64,000 bases of DNA from Bacterioplanes sp. (GCA_014859445.1 JACUUC010000001.1:1-64000), one strand, 5' to 3'; shown: positions 28,175 through 38,390, numbered from the stretch's first letter. The notes: generated by a model from the letters alone, not told the origin. A program made the numbers and translations.

Positions 28175-29176
28175 TTAGGGGTTGAGCTGATATTGCTCCA
28201 CACGATTACGACCATTGTGCTTAGCGCAATACAAGGCCGTGTCGACTTTTTGAATCAGCACGTCCGCAGTGTCACCAATCTCATGCGAGGCCACGCCAAA
28301 ACTGGCGGTTTTCTGTTTGACGACCGGAAAATCATGACATTCAATGGCTTTTCTCAGTTTTTCAGCGAGTTCTAACAACCCATTCATGTCGGTTTCCACA
28401 CACAAAATGAGGAATTCTTCGCCGCCCCAGCGACCGACGACATCGGTCACCCGAGTATGGTCTTGCAGTATGTTGGCAATGGTGACTAACGCCGCATCCC
28501 CCACCTGATGGCCATGCTGGTCATTGACCTGTTTGAAATCATCAATGTCTAACATGATCACGCCAAAAGGATGGGCATAACGCGCTGTGCGCTGTACTTC
28601 TTCAGCCAATAGACCATCCAATTTGTATCGATTGCATAAGCCCGTCAGTCGATCGGTAATGTACAAGCGCTCCAACTCTGCATTTTTCAATGCCAATTCC
28701 TGAGTACGCTCACTCACTTTACGCTCCAGCTCGGCATTGAGTGCTTCGTACTGGGCATTGATGCGCTCTGCACGGGCGATCTCTTCCCGCATTCGACGTT
28801 CCGCATGTTTCAAATCTTTAATGCTGCGCGACACACCCGCAATATACTGAGCTCGACCGCCTTGTTCGACCAAGGGCACCAGCAGGGTTAACCAGTAGTC
28901 ATCACCAATGCCAGGTTCTTCGTAACTCATGGGTTGGCCAGATTCGATACACGCTTGATAACGCCTCTGTATGTCATCATACAGCTCAGGAGGAAGCAGC
29001 TCATCCAGTGCCAGCGATAAATCCAACCCCGCTGGCAGTGCCTGTTCTTGCGCCGGATTGTGATTCACTAGGTAATAGCGACCAGCACGTGCTTCAATAA
29101 CAAACATGGTATCGGATGAGTGCTGCCAAAGCAGACGTAAACTCTCAAGAGAGACCTTCGACAAATAAGGACTCAT
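28175..29176 (-). CDS. PAS-GGDEF diguanylate cyclase
   Basis: 333 residues, cytoplasmic. A PAS-like sensor (~10-125) is followed by a coiled-coil linker (~125-170, ERRMREEIARAERINAQYEAL). The GGDEF domain (~175-330) has LTGLCNRYKLD, VIMLDIDDFKQVND, and GGEEF preceded by RVTD, an RxxD inhibitory site. It should make c-di-GMP in response to a signal bound by the PAS domain. The gene stands alone between DUF3297 and the MATE pump. Confidence 0.9.
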   Translation of the reverse strand: MSPYLSKVSLESLRLLWQHSSDTMFVIEARAGRYYLVNHNPAQEQALPAGLDLSLALDELLPPELYDDIQRRYQACIESGQPMSYEEPGIGDDYWLTLLVPLVEQGGRAQYIAGVSRSIKDLKHAERRMREEIARAERINAQYEALNAELERKVSERTQELALKNAELERLYITDRLTGLCNRYKLDGLLAEEVQRTARYAHPFGVIMLDIDDFKQVNDQHGHQVGDAALVTIANILQDHTRVTDVVGRWGGEEFLILCVETDMNGLLELAEKLRKAIECHDFPVVKQKTASFGVASHEIGDTADVLIQKVDTALYCAKHNGRNRVEQYQLNP

Positions 29177-29322
29177 ACGCTGATCACACGTACAAATACG
29201 TCATAGTGGCTCATACAGTCCCCATTGAACAAAATCCATTACTGTTCAATTTAGTCGATATTTCTCCCACCGCCAGTATGCGAATTAAGAACCGACAGCA
29301 ACGATAAGCGGCTCACGATTCG

Positions 29323-30690
29323 TTAGATGGTGTCTCGCCTCTTACGACCAAAGTACGTTCTATTCGCTTTTTTCAACAGCAACAGTGCCACCCCAAGTGC
29401 CATCAATTCAGCCAACGGGATAGCGGCCCAGACACCTTGAATGCCCATCCACATGGGCAATACGGTAACGCCCACTAACACAAAGACCAATCCGCGCAAT
29501 ACCGAGATCACCAAGGAATGTTTCGCAGCACCCAGCGCGGTAAAATAAGAAATAATCAACACATTCAAGCCATTGATCAAAAATACGAACGCAAACAGAT
29601 GCAACCCTTGGGCAGCAATTTGAAACGCACTGCTCTCTGGCGTATCGAAAAAAAGTAAAATAGCCCGATCGCCATACCACTGCAGCAACACAAAGATGAT
29701 CACACCAATGGTTGTGTTAACGACCGCCGCAAAGCGAAACATTTGCTTAACACGGTCATACTGTTTTGCACCATAGTGGTAACTCAGCACCGGTATCAAG
29801 CCGTCAGAAATGCCTAAAAACAACAACACACCGATAAAATTGATGTAATTGATGGCCGTAAACGCAGCAACCCCATCGGCACCCAACAAACGCACAACGG
29901 TCAGATTAATGATCAGAATACTCACCGCCGCCGCCATTTCGGATACCCCTTCAGACGAGCCGTTGAAGGCTGCTCGTTTCAATAAGTCGAATTGGAAACG
30001 GCCTTTTAACATCGAAATCGGTTGTTTGGGATGAAAGGTGATACAGGCAGAAACACATAAGCCAATGGTAAAGGCAATGCCCGTTGCCACACTGGCACCG
30101 GTGGTGCCCCATTCCAACACGATGACAAAGAACATGGATAAGGCAATATTAAGCAACACCGCCAGCGACATAATGATCATCGAAAAGGTCGGGTGCCCTA
30201 ATGACTTCAGCATGGCATCGGAATAAAAGCACAACACCAGAGGCACAATAAAAGGCAACAAACCCGATAAATACGCCAAGGAATACGGCTGCAGCCGTTC
30301 ATCAGCACCCATCCATCGAGTCATCGGCTCGGCTAACCACAACGATAAAGCGGTCATAACACAGCCGATCACCAACAATGACCAAAAACCCGTCGACATG
30401 GCTTGTTGAGCCGCATCGAGATGGTTACGGCCCAACTCCATACTGACCAAGGTTTGACTTCCAATTCCGACGATCAATGCCAATACAATGATGAAGCTGT
30501 AAAGTGGCATGATGATATTGATACCACCCAAGGCATCCGATCCGAGGTAATTACCCACCACGATACCGTCGACCAAACTTTGTAAACCAAAGAACACCAT
30601 GGTCACAACACTGGGTAAGGCGTACTTGATAAACACGCGGTAAATGGGCGCATCGATTAGCGCAGCATGGTTATTCGAAGACTGATGCAT
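29323..30690 (-). CDS. MATE-family multidrug/cation antiporter
   Basis: 455 residues with about twelve membrane helices in two similar halves. GIGSQTLVSMELGRN in the first half and GISDGLIPVLSYHYGAKQ in the second match the MatE repeats. PSVVTMVFFGLQSLVDGIVVGNY at the N-terminus is also typical. MATE pumps expel cationic drugs or metabolites in exchange for sodium or protons. Substrate unknown; it is in the DinF/MepA-like part of the family by wording only. Confidence 0.88.
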   Translation of the reverse strand: MHQSSNNHAALIDAPIYRVFIKYALPSVVTMVFFGLQSLVDGIVVGNYLGSDALGGINIIMPLYSFIIVLALIVGIGSQTLVSMELGRNHLDAAQQAMSTGFWSLLVIGCVMTALSLWLAEPMTRWMGADERLQPYSLAYLSGLLPFIVPLVLCFYSDAMLKSLGHPTFSMIIMSLAVLLNIALSMFFVIVLEWGTTGASVATGIAFTIGLCVSACITFHPKQPISMLKGRFQFDLLKRAAFNGSSEGVSEMAAAVSILIINLTVVRLLGADGVAAFTAINYINFIGVLLFLGISDGLIPVLSYHYGAKQYDRVKQMFRFAAVVNTTIGVIIFVLLQWYGDRAILLFFDTPESSAFQIAAQGLHLFAFVFLINGLNVLIISYFTALGAAKHSLVISVLRGLVFVLVGVTVLPMWMGIQGVWAAIPLAELMALGVALLLLKKANRTYFGRKRRDTI

Positions 30691-30905
30691 AAACCATTAA
30701 CACCGTTAAAATGAATGCTATTAGTATCGCACAAAAGACCAATCTCACATCAGCCATTGATCCCACACCGTACCGTTGCAATAACACAAGCAATCAACAA
30801 ACTCGGCAAAAAAGAACAAAACCAACCGAGTTCGTTTTTGTTTGAACTACACTGAACAGACATTGAGTAACGACAATGACGTACTCGCCTGCTTCAGGAG
30901 TCAAC

Positions 30906-31667
30906 ATGATTCAATCTCATCTACGTTACGGAATAGTCGCCCTCATCATTCTGTTGTCACCCGTTATTCACGCCAACACCGTCCATCTCACCTCTCTCGA
31001 ATGGCCGCCTTACGCCAGTCAAGCGTTACCCGCTAAGGGGGCTTCCACCGCCGTTGCCAAGGCAGCGTTTGCGGCAATGGGCTATGAACTTAAGGTGACT
31101 TTTTTACCCTGGTCGCGCGCCGTCGCGCTGGCGCAAAACAGCGATCAGTACGTTGGTTATTTTCCCGAGTATTTTTTTGAGACCAGCGATTTTGTGTTTT
31201 CCGATGCCATCGGCCAAGGCCCTTTAGGTTTTGTTGAACACAAAGAGGCACCCATTCACTGGCAAACCCTTGATGATTTGCGCGGCAAAACCATCGGTGT
31301 GGTGCAAGATTACGTCAACACAGAAGCATTCGATGACAAGGTCGCTAACAACGAAATCGATGCAGAGCCCGTATTAACGGATGTGCAAAACATCATGAAA
31401 GTGGCGCACAAGCGCATCGAATTGGCCGTGATTGATCCGTATGTGTTAGCGCATTCATTGAATCACGACCCTCGTCTGCATTTTGCCCAAGAACAGGTTC
31501 AAATGAATGCGACGCTGTTGGTTATCAAAGAACTGCATGTTGCCTTTAACAACACAGAACAAGGTCGGCACTATCAGGCATTATTTAACAAAGGACTGGA
31601 GAAAATTGATGTCGATGCCATCATGGCTGAGCACATGCCGTCCCTATCAGATCATGACTCGCCATAA
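30906..31667 (+). CDS. Periplasmic solute-binding protein (SBP_bac_3 family), orphan
   Basis: 253 residues; ATG at 30906 follows CAGGAG, so an upstream in-frame extension to 30876 is not used. The signal peptide IVALIILLSPVIHA leads to NTVHLTSLEWPPYAS, the start of the amino-acid-type binding fold. FVFSDAIGQG and LRGKTIGVVQDYVNT are family landmarks. No ABC permease or ATPase is nearby, so it may feed a distant transporter or act as a sensor. A second orphan of the same fold lies at 44098. Confidence 0.85.
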   Translation: MIQSHLRYGIVALIILLSPVIHANTVHLTSLEWPPYASQALPAKGASTAVAKAAFAAMGYELKVTFLPWSRAVALAQNSDQYVGYFPEYFFETSDFVFSDAIGQGPLGFVEHKEAPIHWQTLDDLRGKTIGVVQDYVNTEAFDDKVANNEIDAEPVLTDVQNIMKVAHKRIELAVIDPYVLAHSLNHDPRLHFAQEQVQMNATLLVIKELHVAFNNTEQGRHYQALFNKGLEKIDVDAIMAEHMPSLSDHDSP

Positions 31668-31698
31668 CGGTCGAGCTGACTGTGGTTGGGTATGCCGC

Positions 31699-31890
31699 TC
31701 ATTCGTACCGTTTTTTCTTGGCCCGCTTCTTTTTTAAGTAATCCTTGACCGGTGTGGCTTTGCTCGGCAAAGCGTGAGCAAAGCGCTGCCGAATCGCCTC
31801 GACATTGGCTTCTTTCTGCTCGTGCTCTCGTCGATGCCGATGTTTTTCGGCCGCTTGTTGAAAGTCCACAAGATTGTCGTTCTTGGCCAT
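31699..31890 (-). CDS. Small highly charged conserved-type protein
   Basis: 63 residues: MAKNDNLVDFQQAAEKHRHRREHEQKEANV... ending in a Lys/Arg tail (KKKRAKKKRYE). It is cytoplasmic and helical, with no membrane segment. I have a sense of similar short proteins beside helicases in related bacteria but cannot name a family. It is divergent from hrpB (72 bases between starts) and convergent with the solute-binding protein. Another reading frame runs through the same stretch, but this one has the more protein-like composition. Confidence 0.55.
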   Translation of the reverse strand: MAKNDNLVDFQQAAEKHRHRREHEQKEANVEAIRQRFAHALPSKATPVKDYLKKKRAKKKRYE

Positions 31891-31962
31891 GGTGTGCTCG
31901 TCGTTGTTCTCGATATCCCCATGGTATCATGTCATTTCTGTTTTGTGAGTTAGGTGTCTGTT

Positions 31963-34473
31963 GTGTCTGCTGAATTACCGATCGACGAGATGATTGCTGA
32001 CTTGCGCACGGCATTGCGCGAGCAGCCGACGGTATTGTTAAGTGCAGCACCCGGTGCCGGTAAAACAACACGTGTGCCACTCGCGCTACTCGAAGAACCA
32101 TGGCTGGACGGGCAACGCATTATCCTACTAGAGCCTCGTCGTTTGGCCGCTCAAAATGCCGCACGATTTATGGCTCAGCAACGCAATGAGCCTGTCGGTC
32201 AAACCGTGGGGTACCGCATTCGCCTCGATCATAAAATCAGCCACACAACGCGCATTGAAGTGGTGACCGAAGGCATTCTGACTCGCATGCTGCTCGACGA
32301 TCCCGAATTGAGCGGCATTGGCTTGGTCATTTTCGATGAATTTCATGAACGTAATCTTCATTCTGATTTGGCACTTGCACTGACGCTGCAGTGCCAGCAG
32401 TTGTTGCGCGATGACTTACGCCTGCTGGTGATGTCCGCCACATTGGATGAAGCGCGCTTAGCGCCCGCCCTCAACGCACCATTACTCGTGAGTGCAGGCA
32501 GAAGCTTTGCCGTGGACGTGGCTTACCGACCACTCCCCAATGGCAATGCATCACTGATTGAGCATTGCGCACGGATTGTTCGTGAAGCGTTAACGCACGA
32601 GGGCGACGTCTTGGTATTTTTACCCGGTGTGCGCGAAATTCACCAACTGCAAGATCGGTTAGCACAGCTAACACCGTCAATGTCCATTCGCGTGTGCCCT
32701 TTGCATGGACAACTCAACGAACAAGACCAAGCATTGGCACTACAGCCAGCTCCGGCCGGAATGCGTAAAATTCTATTGGCCACCAACATTGCCGAAAGCT
32801 CTCTCACGATTGATGGCGTTCGTATTGTGGTGGATTCCGGTTTAGAGCGACGGATGTCGTTTCAAGCCAACAGCGGTTTGAGTGTACTCACGACACGTTC
32901 TATCTCGCAAGCCTCGGCCGCACAACGAACGGGACGAGCCGGTCGTCAAGCACCCGGACATTGCTTTCGCTTATGGCCAGAAAGCACGCATTCGCGCTTA
33001 GAAGCCCACATTCGACCGGAAATACTAGATACCGACCTCGCGGCATTGGCGCTGACCATTCGGCAATGGGGCGCGCATCAGAGTGATCTTTTTTGGTTAA
33101 CCGAGCCACCGGCCAATGCGTTGACACAAGCTGAGCAATTGTTACGGCAACTGGGCTGTTTGGAGCAAGATAACAACGCATTGTCTGCTCATGGTCGTGC
33201 TTGCGCCTCATTACCGATTGAGCCACGCTGGGCGCATGCCTTGTTACGTCTGCACGCGGCGGGTGTCGGTCAAGAAGCCTGCGTCTGGGTGGCGCTGTGG
33301 CAAGAATGGCCGCACGCACTGCGGTACACCGATGATGGTGTTCGCTTACGAGCCCAAGCTGAACAACACCGACAACGCTGGCAACATCGTGTTGTGCCAT
33401 TATCACAACGCTTATGGCAGGCCTTACGCTCATCAGCCTCACACCTCGATAAGGCCAACAATGACGGTATCCAGCCACCAGCAACCGATGACATTCCTGC
33501 GCTGTTAATTGCTCTTGCGTTTCCCGATCGTATCGCGCAACGTCGTGCCAATAGCCAACGTTTCTTGCTGAGTCATGGACAGGGTGCCGAGTTATTACCC
33601 AACTCCGACTTACAAACAACGTCATGGCTGGCGTGTGCTGATGTCACATTGGGTCAACCATCACGTATTCGTCTTGCGGTGCCCCTGTCAGACGCATTGC
33701 TCAATCAACTGGCGCTATGGCTACCCGAGTCGTTCAAACAGCAAACAGAAGTGGGTTTTTTGGACAACGGGCAGTTCGTTGCGCGACGCCATGAATTACT
33801 TGGTGCCATTCGACTTCGCTCTACGCCACTACCGCGCCTAACCGAATCCGAATGGCAAGACGCTTGGCAGCACTATGTGCAGCAACAGGGACTGGCTTGC
33901 TTTACCTGGTCAGCCGAGGCACGACAGTGGCGAGCACGAATGGCCATCATGCACCAACACGATCCGCAATCTTGGCCTGCGGTCGATGATGCACATTTAC
34001 TTGCGACGCTTGAACACTGGTTATTACCCCTGCTGAACTCCGCTCGCCATGTGCGCGATTTAGCCAAGGTAGACATGCAAATGGCGCTGACAAACACGCT
34101 GGACTGGTCACAACAACAGGCCATTGGCCAAGCTCTGCCGACCCATTTCACGGTGCCCAGTGGCTCTCAAATTGCCATTGACTATGTGTCATCACCGCCC
34201 ATCTTGGCGGTGAAATTACAAGAGATGTTTGGTTGCCACAGCCAACCGACGGTCTTACAAGGGCGACTACCGATACAAGTTCACTTATTGTCTCCGGCAC
34301 GACGTCCCTTGCAAATCACCGCCGATTTAGCCCATTTTTGGCGGCACACCTACGCAGATGTGCGCAAAGACATGCGTGGGCGTTACCCCAAACACCCGTG
34401 GCCTGAAGATCCGCTCACAGCACAAGCCACCCGACTCACCAAAGCCGCGCAGGCTAGACAAACGACTGACTGA
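31963..34473 (+). CDS. hrpB: ATP-dependent helicase HrpB
   Basis: 836 residues from GTG at 31963, 7-8 bases after TTAGG; a GTG three codons earlier is also possible. Helicase motifs: Walker A SAAPGAGKTTRVP, DEFHER in place of DEAH, VMSATLD, and QRTGRAGR in lobe two. The long C-terminal half holds the HrpB_C region (KDMRGRYPKHPWPEDP near the end). HrpB is a DExH-box protein close to RNA helicases; its cellular role is not firmly settled. The last 20 bases overlap, tail to tail, with the DyP peroxidase gene. Confidence 0.9.
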   Translation: MSAELPIDEMIADLRTALREQPTVLLSAAPGAGKTTRVPLALLEEPWLDGQRIILLEPRRLAAQNAARFMAQQRNEPVGQTVGYRIRLDHKISHTTRIEVVTEGILTRMLLDDPELSGIGLVIFDEFHERNLHSDLALALTLQCQQLLRDDLRLLVMSATLDEARLAPALNAPLLVSAGRSFAVDVAYRPLPNGNASLIEHCARIVREALTHEGDVLVFLPGVREIHQLQDRLAQLTPSMSIRVCPLHGQLNEQDQALALQPAPAGMRKILLATNIAESSLTIDGVRIVVDSGLERRMSFQANSGLSVLTTRSISQASAAQRTGRAGRQAPGHCFRLWPESTHSRLEAHIRPEILDTDLAALALTIRQWGAHQSDLFWLTEPPANALTQAEQLLRQLGCLEQDNNALSAHGRACASLPIEPRWAHALLRLHAAGVGQEACVWVALWQEWPHALRYTDDGVRLRAQAEQHRQRWQHRVVPLSQRLWQALRSSASHLDKANNDGIQPPATDDIPALLIALAFPDRIAQRRANSQRFLLSHGQGAELLPNSDLQTTSWLACADVTLGQPSRIRLAVPLSDALLNQLALWLPESFKQQTEVGFLDNGQFVARRHELLGAIRLRSTPLPRLTESEWQDAWQHYVQQQGLACFTWSAEARQWRARMAIMHQHDPQSWPAVDDAHLLATLEHWLLPLLNSARHVRDLAKVDMQMALTNTLDWSQQQAIGQALPTHFTVPSGSQIAIDYVSSPPILAVKLQEMFGCHSQPTVLQGRLPIQVHLLSPARRPLQITADLAHFWRHTYADVRKDMRGRYPKHPWPEDPLTAQATRLTKAAQARQTTD

Positions 34474-35386
34474 GTATCGCGTTCAAATCCACTTGGGCTG
34501 GCATAAACCAATAGGCGCCACTGACCGCTTGTGAATACCGCATCAAATGATCACTGTAACCATCGCCAGTATTACCCAGCATACGCTGCAATTGAATGTC
34601 TAGGCGATTCAGTTCACAAGCAAAACCAATGAAATACAGACCATGATCTTCTGCGCCACCATACGGTGTGCTACGTCGCCAGATTTTTTGTGCCACGCCA
34701 TCCAGTTTCACATCCGTTCGGCTCACGTGCGAGGTGGGTGGCATGGCATCCCCCGTTAATTCAATATTATCCTGCTTGGTACGACCAATGACCTGCGCTT
34801 GTTCGTCCTCGGTTAATTGTTGAAAAGCCGACAATCGATGTCGCCACTGCTGAGTCAAGACATACGACCCACCCGCACCCTCTTGCCCAATTGGAATTTG
34901 CGCAGCATCACCCCGCTTATCCAATTTGGGGTTGGCTGTACCGTCAACAAAGCCCGTTAAGTCCCGTGCTTCACGATTTTTAAATCCACTGACCTCTCGC
35001 TGAGTGAGCAATACATCGCGAATCGCATGATGCACCTGCAAAACACCGGCCATCACATCACCCCGATCATCGCCATGCAGCCAAAACCACACATCGGCTT
35101 GAGTGCTCGGCATGGTTTCACCATTCACGCCTTGCAAGGTCACAAACTCACGTAACGACGCGGGTTGCCAATTGGGATTTAATCGTTGCCAAGTCGTCAG
35201 CGAAAACGCCACCGCAATGTGCACACCGGCACAGGGTTGCAGCGCGTGTTGCAATGCCTCTTGCAACGCGCTAACGGGTTGATCGACAGGCCAAGTGCAC
35301 TCCAAATAATGCGCATGACGATTCGGTTCGGCATACAAGGCTGACTGAGCCATCGCCATCAGTGGAGTCAAATCAGATACGGTCAT
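34454..35386 (-). CDS. Dyp-type heme peroxidase (YfeX-like)
   Basis: 310 residues, no signal peptide. The distal GFVDGTANP motif carries the catalytic Asp, followed by the proximal heme-ligand His in MPPTSHVSRTDV and RRSTPYGG with the conserved Arg. Length and wording match cytoplasmic DyPs of the YfeX group, which oxidise porphyrin-like and other compounds with hydrogen peroxide. Start ATG at 35386 has AGAG upstream. It is followed upstream, 77 bases away, by the GlxA-type regulator read the same way. Confidence 0.88.
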   Translation of the reverse strand: MTVSDLTPLMAMAQSALYAEPNRHAHYLECTWPVDQPVSALQEALQHALQPCAGVHIAVAFSLTTWQRLNPNWQPASLREFVTLQGVNGETMPSTQADVWFWLHGDDRGDVMAGVLQVHHAIRDVLLTQREVSGFKNREARDLTGFVDGTANPKLDKRGDAAQIPIGQEGAGGSYVLTQQWRHRLSAFQQLTEDEQAQVIGRTKQDNIELTGDAMPPTSHVSRTDVKLDGVAQKIWRRSTPYGGAEDHGLYFIGFACELNRLDIQLQRMLGNTGDGYSDHLMRYSQAVSGAYWFMPAQVDLNAILSQSFV

Positions 35387-35463
35387 TGTGTGTTCTCTGT
35401 ACTTGGAAAACTCTGCATAGAACAGGCATGCTAGCCAGTTTCAAGGGTGCATGCAACGCGCAC

Positions 35464-36462
35464 TCATGACGGATGGTACTCACTGGAAAACAGTTTAGCG
35501 CGCACTTTTTGACGAAATTCACCGGGGGTTTGTCCCGCCCAACGTTTAAACACACGAATGAAATAGCCCACATCGCTGTAGCCCACCGCTTCGCCGACAT
35601 CCGCCACCGTAATATTCGAGTGCTGCAATAACTCGCGTGCATTGGCGCAGCGTATTTGCTGTACATACTGCCCCAGCGTCTGTCCGGTTACTCGCTTAAA
35701 ACGACGATTCAGCTGACGTTCACTCAAGTCAACCCAGCGCGCCATGTCGCTTAAGCACATAGACTTAGCACTGTGTTGCTGTATCCAAGTTTGTATCATC
35801 GCAACGCGTTCATCGGGGTGCTGTTGACTCTGCTCGTCATAAAAAACACGTTTTTCAAAAGGATGGCGCACCTCCGGTGAGAACTGCTGCTCCACCGCCA
35901 AGGCGATCGCACGACCAAAGTGCAAACCAATGACATGCACCATCAAATCGGCTCCCGAGTTAATACTGGCCGCACACGACAGTCGTCCCGCTTGCGTTAA
36001 CAGGTGCTGTCGTTGCAACTGCACCTTCGGATAGTCTTGCGCAAATTGATCCAAATAATGCCAATGCGTCGTTGCCGGTTTGCCGTTCAGTAATCCCGCT
36101 TCTGCGAGTAAACACACACCGGTACCGATAGCAACCATGCTGGCACCACGCTGATAACACGACTGCAACCAGCGGATCGCATGACTCGCTTGCGCTATTT
36201 GTCGCTTGGGGTTACGCCACAGCGCAGGAATAATAATCAAATCCGTCTGCTCGATGTCCGCCAAGGTACAGCTGGGTCGAATTTGAAATCCACCGAGCAT
36301 GGTTAATGGCGCGATACATTCCGCCGCCACATCCACGCGAAAATGACTGCGAGAATCATGGGCAACCTGCAAGCGAGCGCGACTGGCTTCCAACATCTCT
36401 AGGGGCATGGCAACACTGGAGCTCAGCATGTGATTCAGTGCTAACAGGGTGACGTGTTGCAT
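35464..36462 (-). CDS. GlxA-type AraC-family transcriptional regulator
   Basis: 332 residues; ATG at 36462 has AAGGAGG close upstream. The first ~185 residues are a DJ-1/PfpI (class I amidotransferase-like) domain (VAIGTGVCLLAEAGLLNGKPATTHW). The C-terminal ~100 residues are an AraC double helix-turn-helix: LSERQLNRRFKRVTGQTLGQYV and VGYSDVGYFIRVFKRWAGQTPGEFR. Regulators of this build control catabolic or stress genes in response to small ligands. It is divergent from the fabY-like gene and precedes the DyP gene, either of which could be a target. Confidence 0.9.
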   Translation of the reverse strand: MQHVTLLALNHMLSSSVAMPLEMLEASRARLQVAHDSRSHFRVDVAAECIAPLTMLGGFQIRPSCTLADIEQTDLIIIPALWRNPKRQIAQASHAIRWLQSCYQRGASMVAIGTGVCLLAEAGLLNGKPATTHWHYLDQFAQDYPKVQLQRQHLLTQAGRLSCAASINSGADLMVHVIGLHFGRAIALAVEQQFSPEVRHPFEKRVFYDEQSQQHPDERVAMIQTWIQQHSAKSMCLSDMARWVDLSERQLNRRFKRVTGQTLGQYVQQIRCANARELLQHSNITVADVGEAVGYSDVGYFIRVFKRWAGQTPGEFRQKVRAKLFSSEYHPS

Positions 36463-36624
36463 ATTGCCTCCTTAACGCTATTCACAATAAACGGCACAAG
36501 CACTGTGCGATTCATTCATCGAATCTGTCTTTATTGTTATACCTTATGTCTTTTTCATCCTAAATCCGACCTTGGTATCGCCTCTACAATAGTCACTTTA
36601 CGATATTCGTTATCGAGGTATGTG

Positions 36625-38367
36625 GTGAGAAAATTAGCAGTCATATGTGGATTTGGTGGCATCAATGCCGCAGGACGCAGTTCCGGTTGGCACGCGTTTA
36701 ATCGCGTCGTGTTTGATCAACTATCCTCCGCGGAGCAACAGCAAACCGTGCGTGCGTTAACACAGCTGGCACAGCCGCAAACCGATTTGCGCCACACCAT
36801 CATGGCGGCGGATGAACAGCAAACACGACTCAATGGCAGTTTGATTCGCCAATGGGATAACCAACTCTGGGATGCCAACGCCGTCCCCGTACACGAACCT
36901 TTTACCGATGAACAGGGGCAAGCGTGCTGGCGCTTACGCCACCAGCGCCTGCCTGTACAAAGTGCAGGACAAGCACCCATAGGGTTCACGCCCGAACAAC
37001 ATTACCCACAGCCCACTCAGGCACGCCACCATCCTCGCGGCTTACAAATGGCGCTGTATGCGGCCAGTGATGCCTTAGGTCAATTGGGTTATAACTGGGA
37101 ACATCTGCGTCAACACCTTCGCCCCGATCAAATCGCGGTGTATGCCGGCTCGGCCATGGGGCAACTGGATGCCCAAAGTCATGGCGGTATGTTGCAAGCG
37201 GCATTGCAAGGCAAGCGTACCAGCGCCAAGCAATGTGCATTAGGTTTGGCCGAAATGACCGCGGACTTCATCAATGCCTATGTATTAGGCAATGTCGGCG
37301 CAACCGGCACCATGATGGGGGCCTGTGCGAGCTTTTTGTACAATTTAAAAATCGGTTTGGATGACATTCAATCAGGACGTCGGCGTTTGGTCTTAGTGGG
37401 CAATAGCGAGTCACCGCTGACACCCGAAATTGTGCAAGGCTATCACGCCATGACGGCACTGGCATCGGAAGCGAAATTGCGAGAGCTGGATCAACTCAAC
37501 CCCGATGAGTTACCCAATTGGCGACGCGCCAGCCGCCCTTTTGGTCAAAACTGCGGTTTTACCTTGGGCGAATCGGCGCAGTGTTTCATTCTTTGCGACG
37601 ACGAATTGGCCATCGAGCTGGGCTTAACCATTTACGCCGCCGTTGGCGACGTATTCACTCATGCCGATGGGTTTAAATCGTCCATTGCCAGCCCGGGTAT
37701 TGGTAATTACCTAACGCTGGGTAAGGCCATGGGGGAAGCGCGTCGCTGGCTCGGCGATGATCTGCTTCGTAGCGGCAGTTTTGTCCAAGCCCATGGTAGC
37801 AGTACGCCTCAAAACCGCACCACCGAATCCGAAATTTTAAGCCGCTTAGCGACCACCTTCGGTATTCGTCACTGGCCAATCACCGCCATGAAAGCACACT
37901 TGGGCCATTCCATCAGTGCGGCTTCGGCCGACCAGTTGTTAATGACCTTAGGCAGTTGGCAACAAGGGTGGTTACCGGGCATTACCACCACGGAGGCGTT
38001 AGCCGATGACGTTCATCAACAAAGTCTGCATTTTGCCTTGCAACATCAGCCACTCGACAGTACGACCACCCCTCTTGCGTTCATTAACGCCAAAGGTTTT
38101 GGGGGTAATAATGCATCGGGGTTTGTGATTTCGCCGCAACAAACGGCATTGTGGTTACAGCGCAAATACGGCCGTCAAGGTTGGAGCGAATACCAGCGTA
38201 AACAATCACTCACGTTAGCACAAAGCCAAGCATACGATGAAGCCACCCTCGCAGGACAAACGCAACTGCGTTACCATTTCGCCCACAACGAGCTGCAACC
38301 CGATGATGTCACCCTCTGGGATCACAGCATTGCAATCCGGGGTTGGCAGCAACGGGTATTATTGTGA
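36625..38367 (+). CDS. Beta-ketoacyl-ACP synthase, FabY-like
   Basis: 580 residues from GTG at 36625, with GAGG 7 bases ahead; the open frame runs further upstream but without a ribosome site. The thiolase-fold Cys-His-His triad is seen in GACASFLYN, VQAHGSSTPQNR and KAHLGHSISAAS, with FGGNNASGF near the end. The size and N-terminus (KLAVICGFGGINAAGRSS) fit the FabY branch, which in Pseudomonas starts fatty-acid synthesis from acetyl-CoA and malonyl-ACP in place of FabH. No other fatty-acid gene is nearby. The role as initiator is inferred from the family. Confidence 0.82.
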   Translation: MRKLAVICGFGGINAAGRSSGWHAFNRVVFDQLSSAEQQQTVRALTQLAQPQTDLRHTIMAADEQQTRLNGSLIRQWDNQLWDANAVPVHEPFTDEQGQACWRLRHQRLPVQSAGQAPIGFTPEQHYPQPTQARHHPRGLQMALYAASDALGQLGYNWEHLRQHLRPDQIAVYAGSAMGQLDAQSHGGMLQAALQGKRTSAKQCALGLAEMTADFINAYVLGNVGATGTMMGACASFLYNLKIGLDDIQSGRRRLVLVGNSESPLTPEIVQGYHAMTALASEAKLRELDQLNPDELPNWRRASRPFGQNCGFTLGESAQCFILCDDELAIELGLTIYAAVGDVFTHADGFKSSIASPGIGNYLTLGKAMGEARRWLGDDLLRSGSFVQAHGSSTPQNRTTESEILSRLATTFGIRHWPITAMKAHLGHSISAASADQLLMTLGSWQQGWLPGITTTEALADDVHQQSLHFALQHQPLDSTTTPLAFINAKGFGGNNASGFVISPQQTALWLQRKYGRQGWSEYQRKQSLTLAQSQAYDEATLAGQTQLRYHFAHNELQPDDVTLWDHSIAIRGWQQRVLL

Positions 38368-38390
38368 CGTTGCACGATTAAAGAAGACAC

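Noticed and set aside
31652-32101. 149-residue minus-strand frame across the small charged gene and hrpB start
   Set aside because: It is low-complexity in Arg/Ser/Gln, overlaps the start of hrpB, and the 63-residue frame in the same place has a better protein-like composition.
32900-33625. 241-residue open frame on the minus strand inside hrpB
   Set aside because: It lies wholly inside a well-supported helicase gene, is rich in Arg, His and Val as expected of a shadow frame, and shows no known motif.
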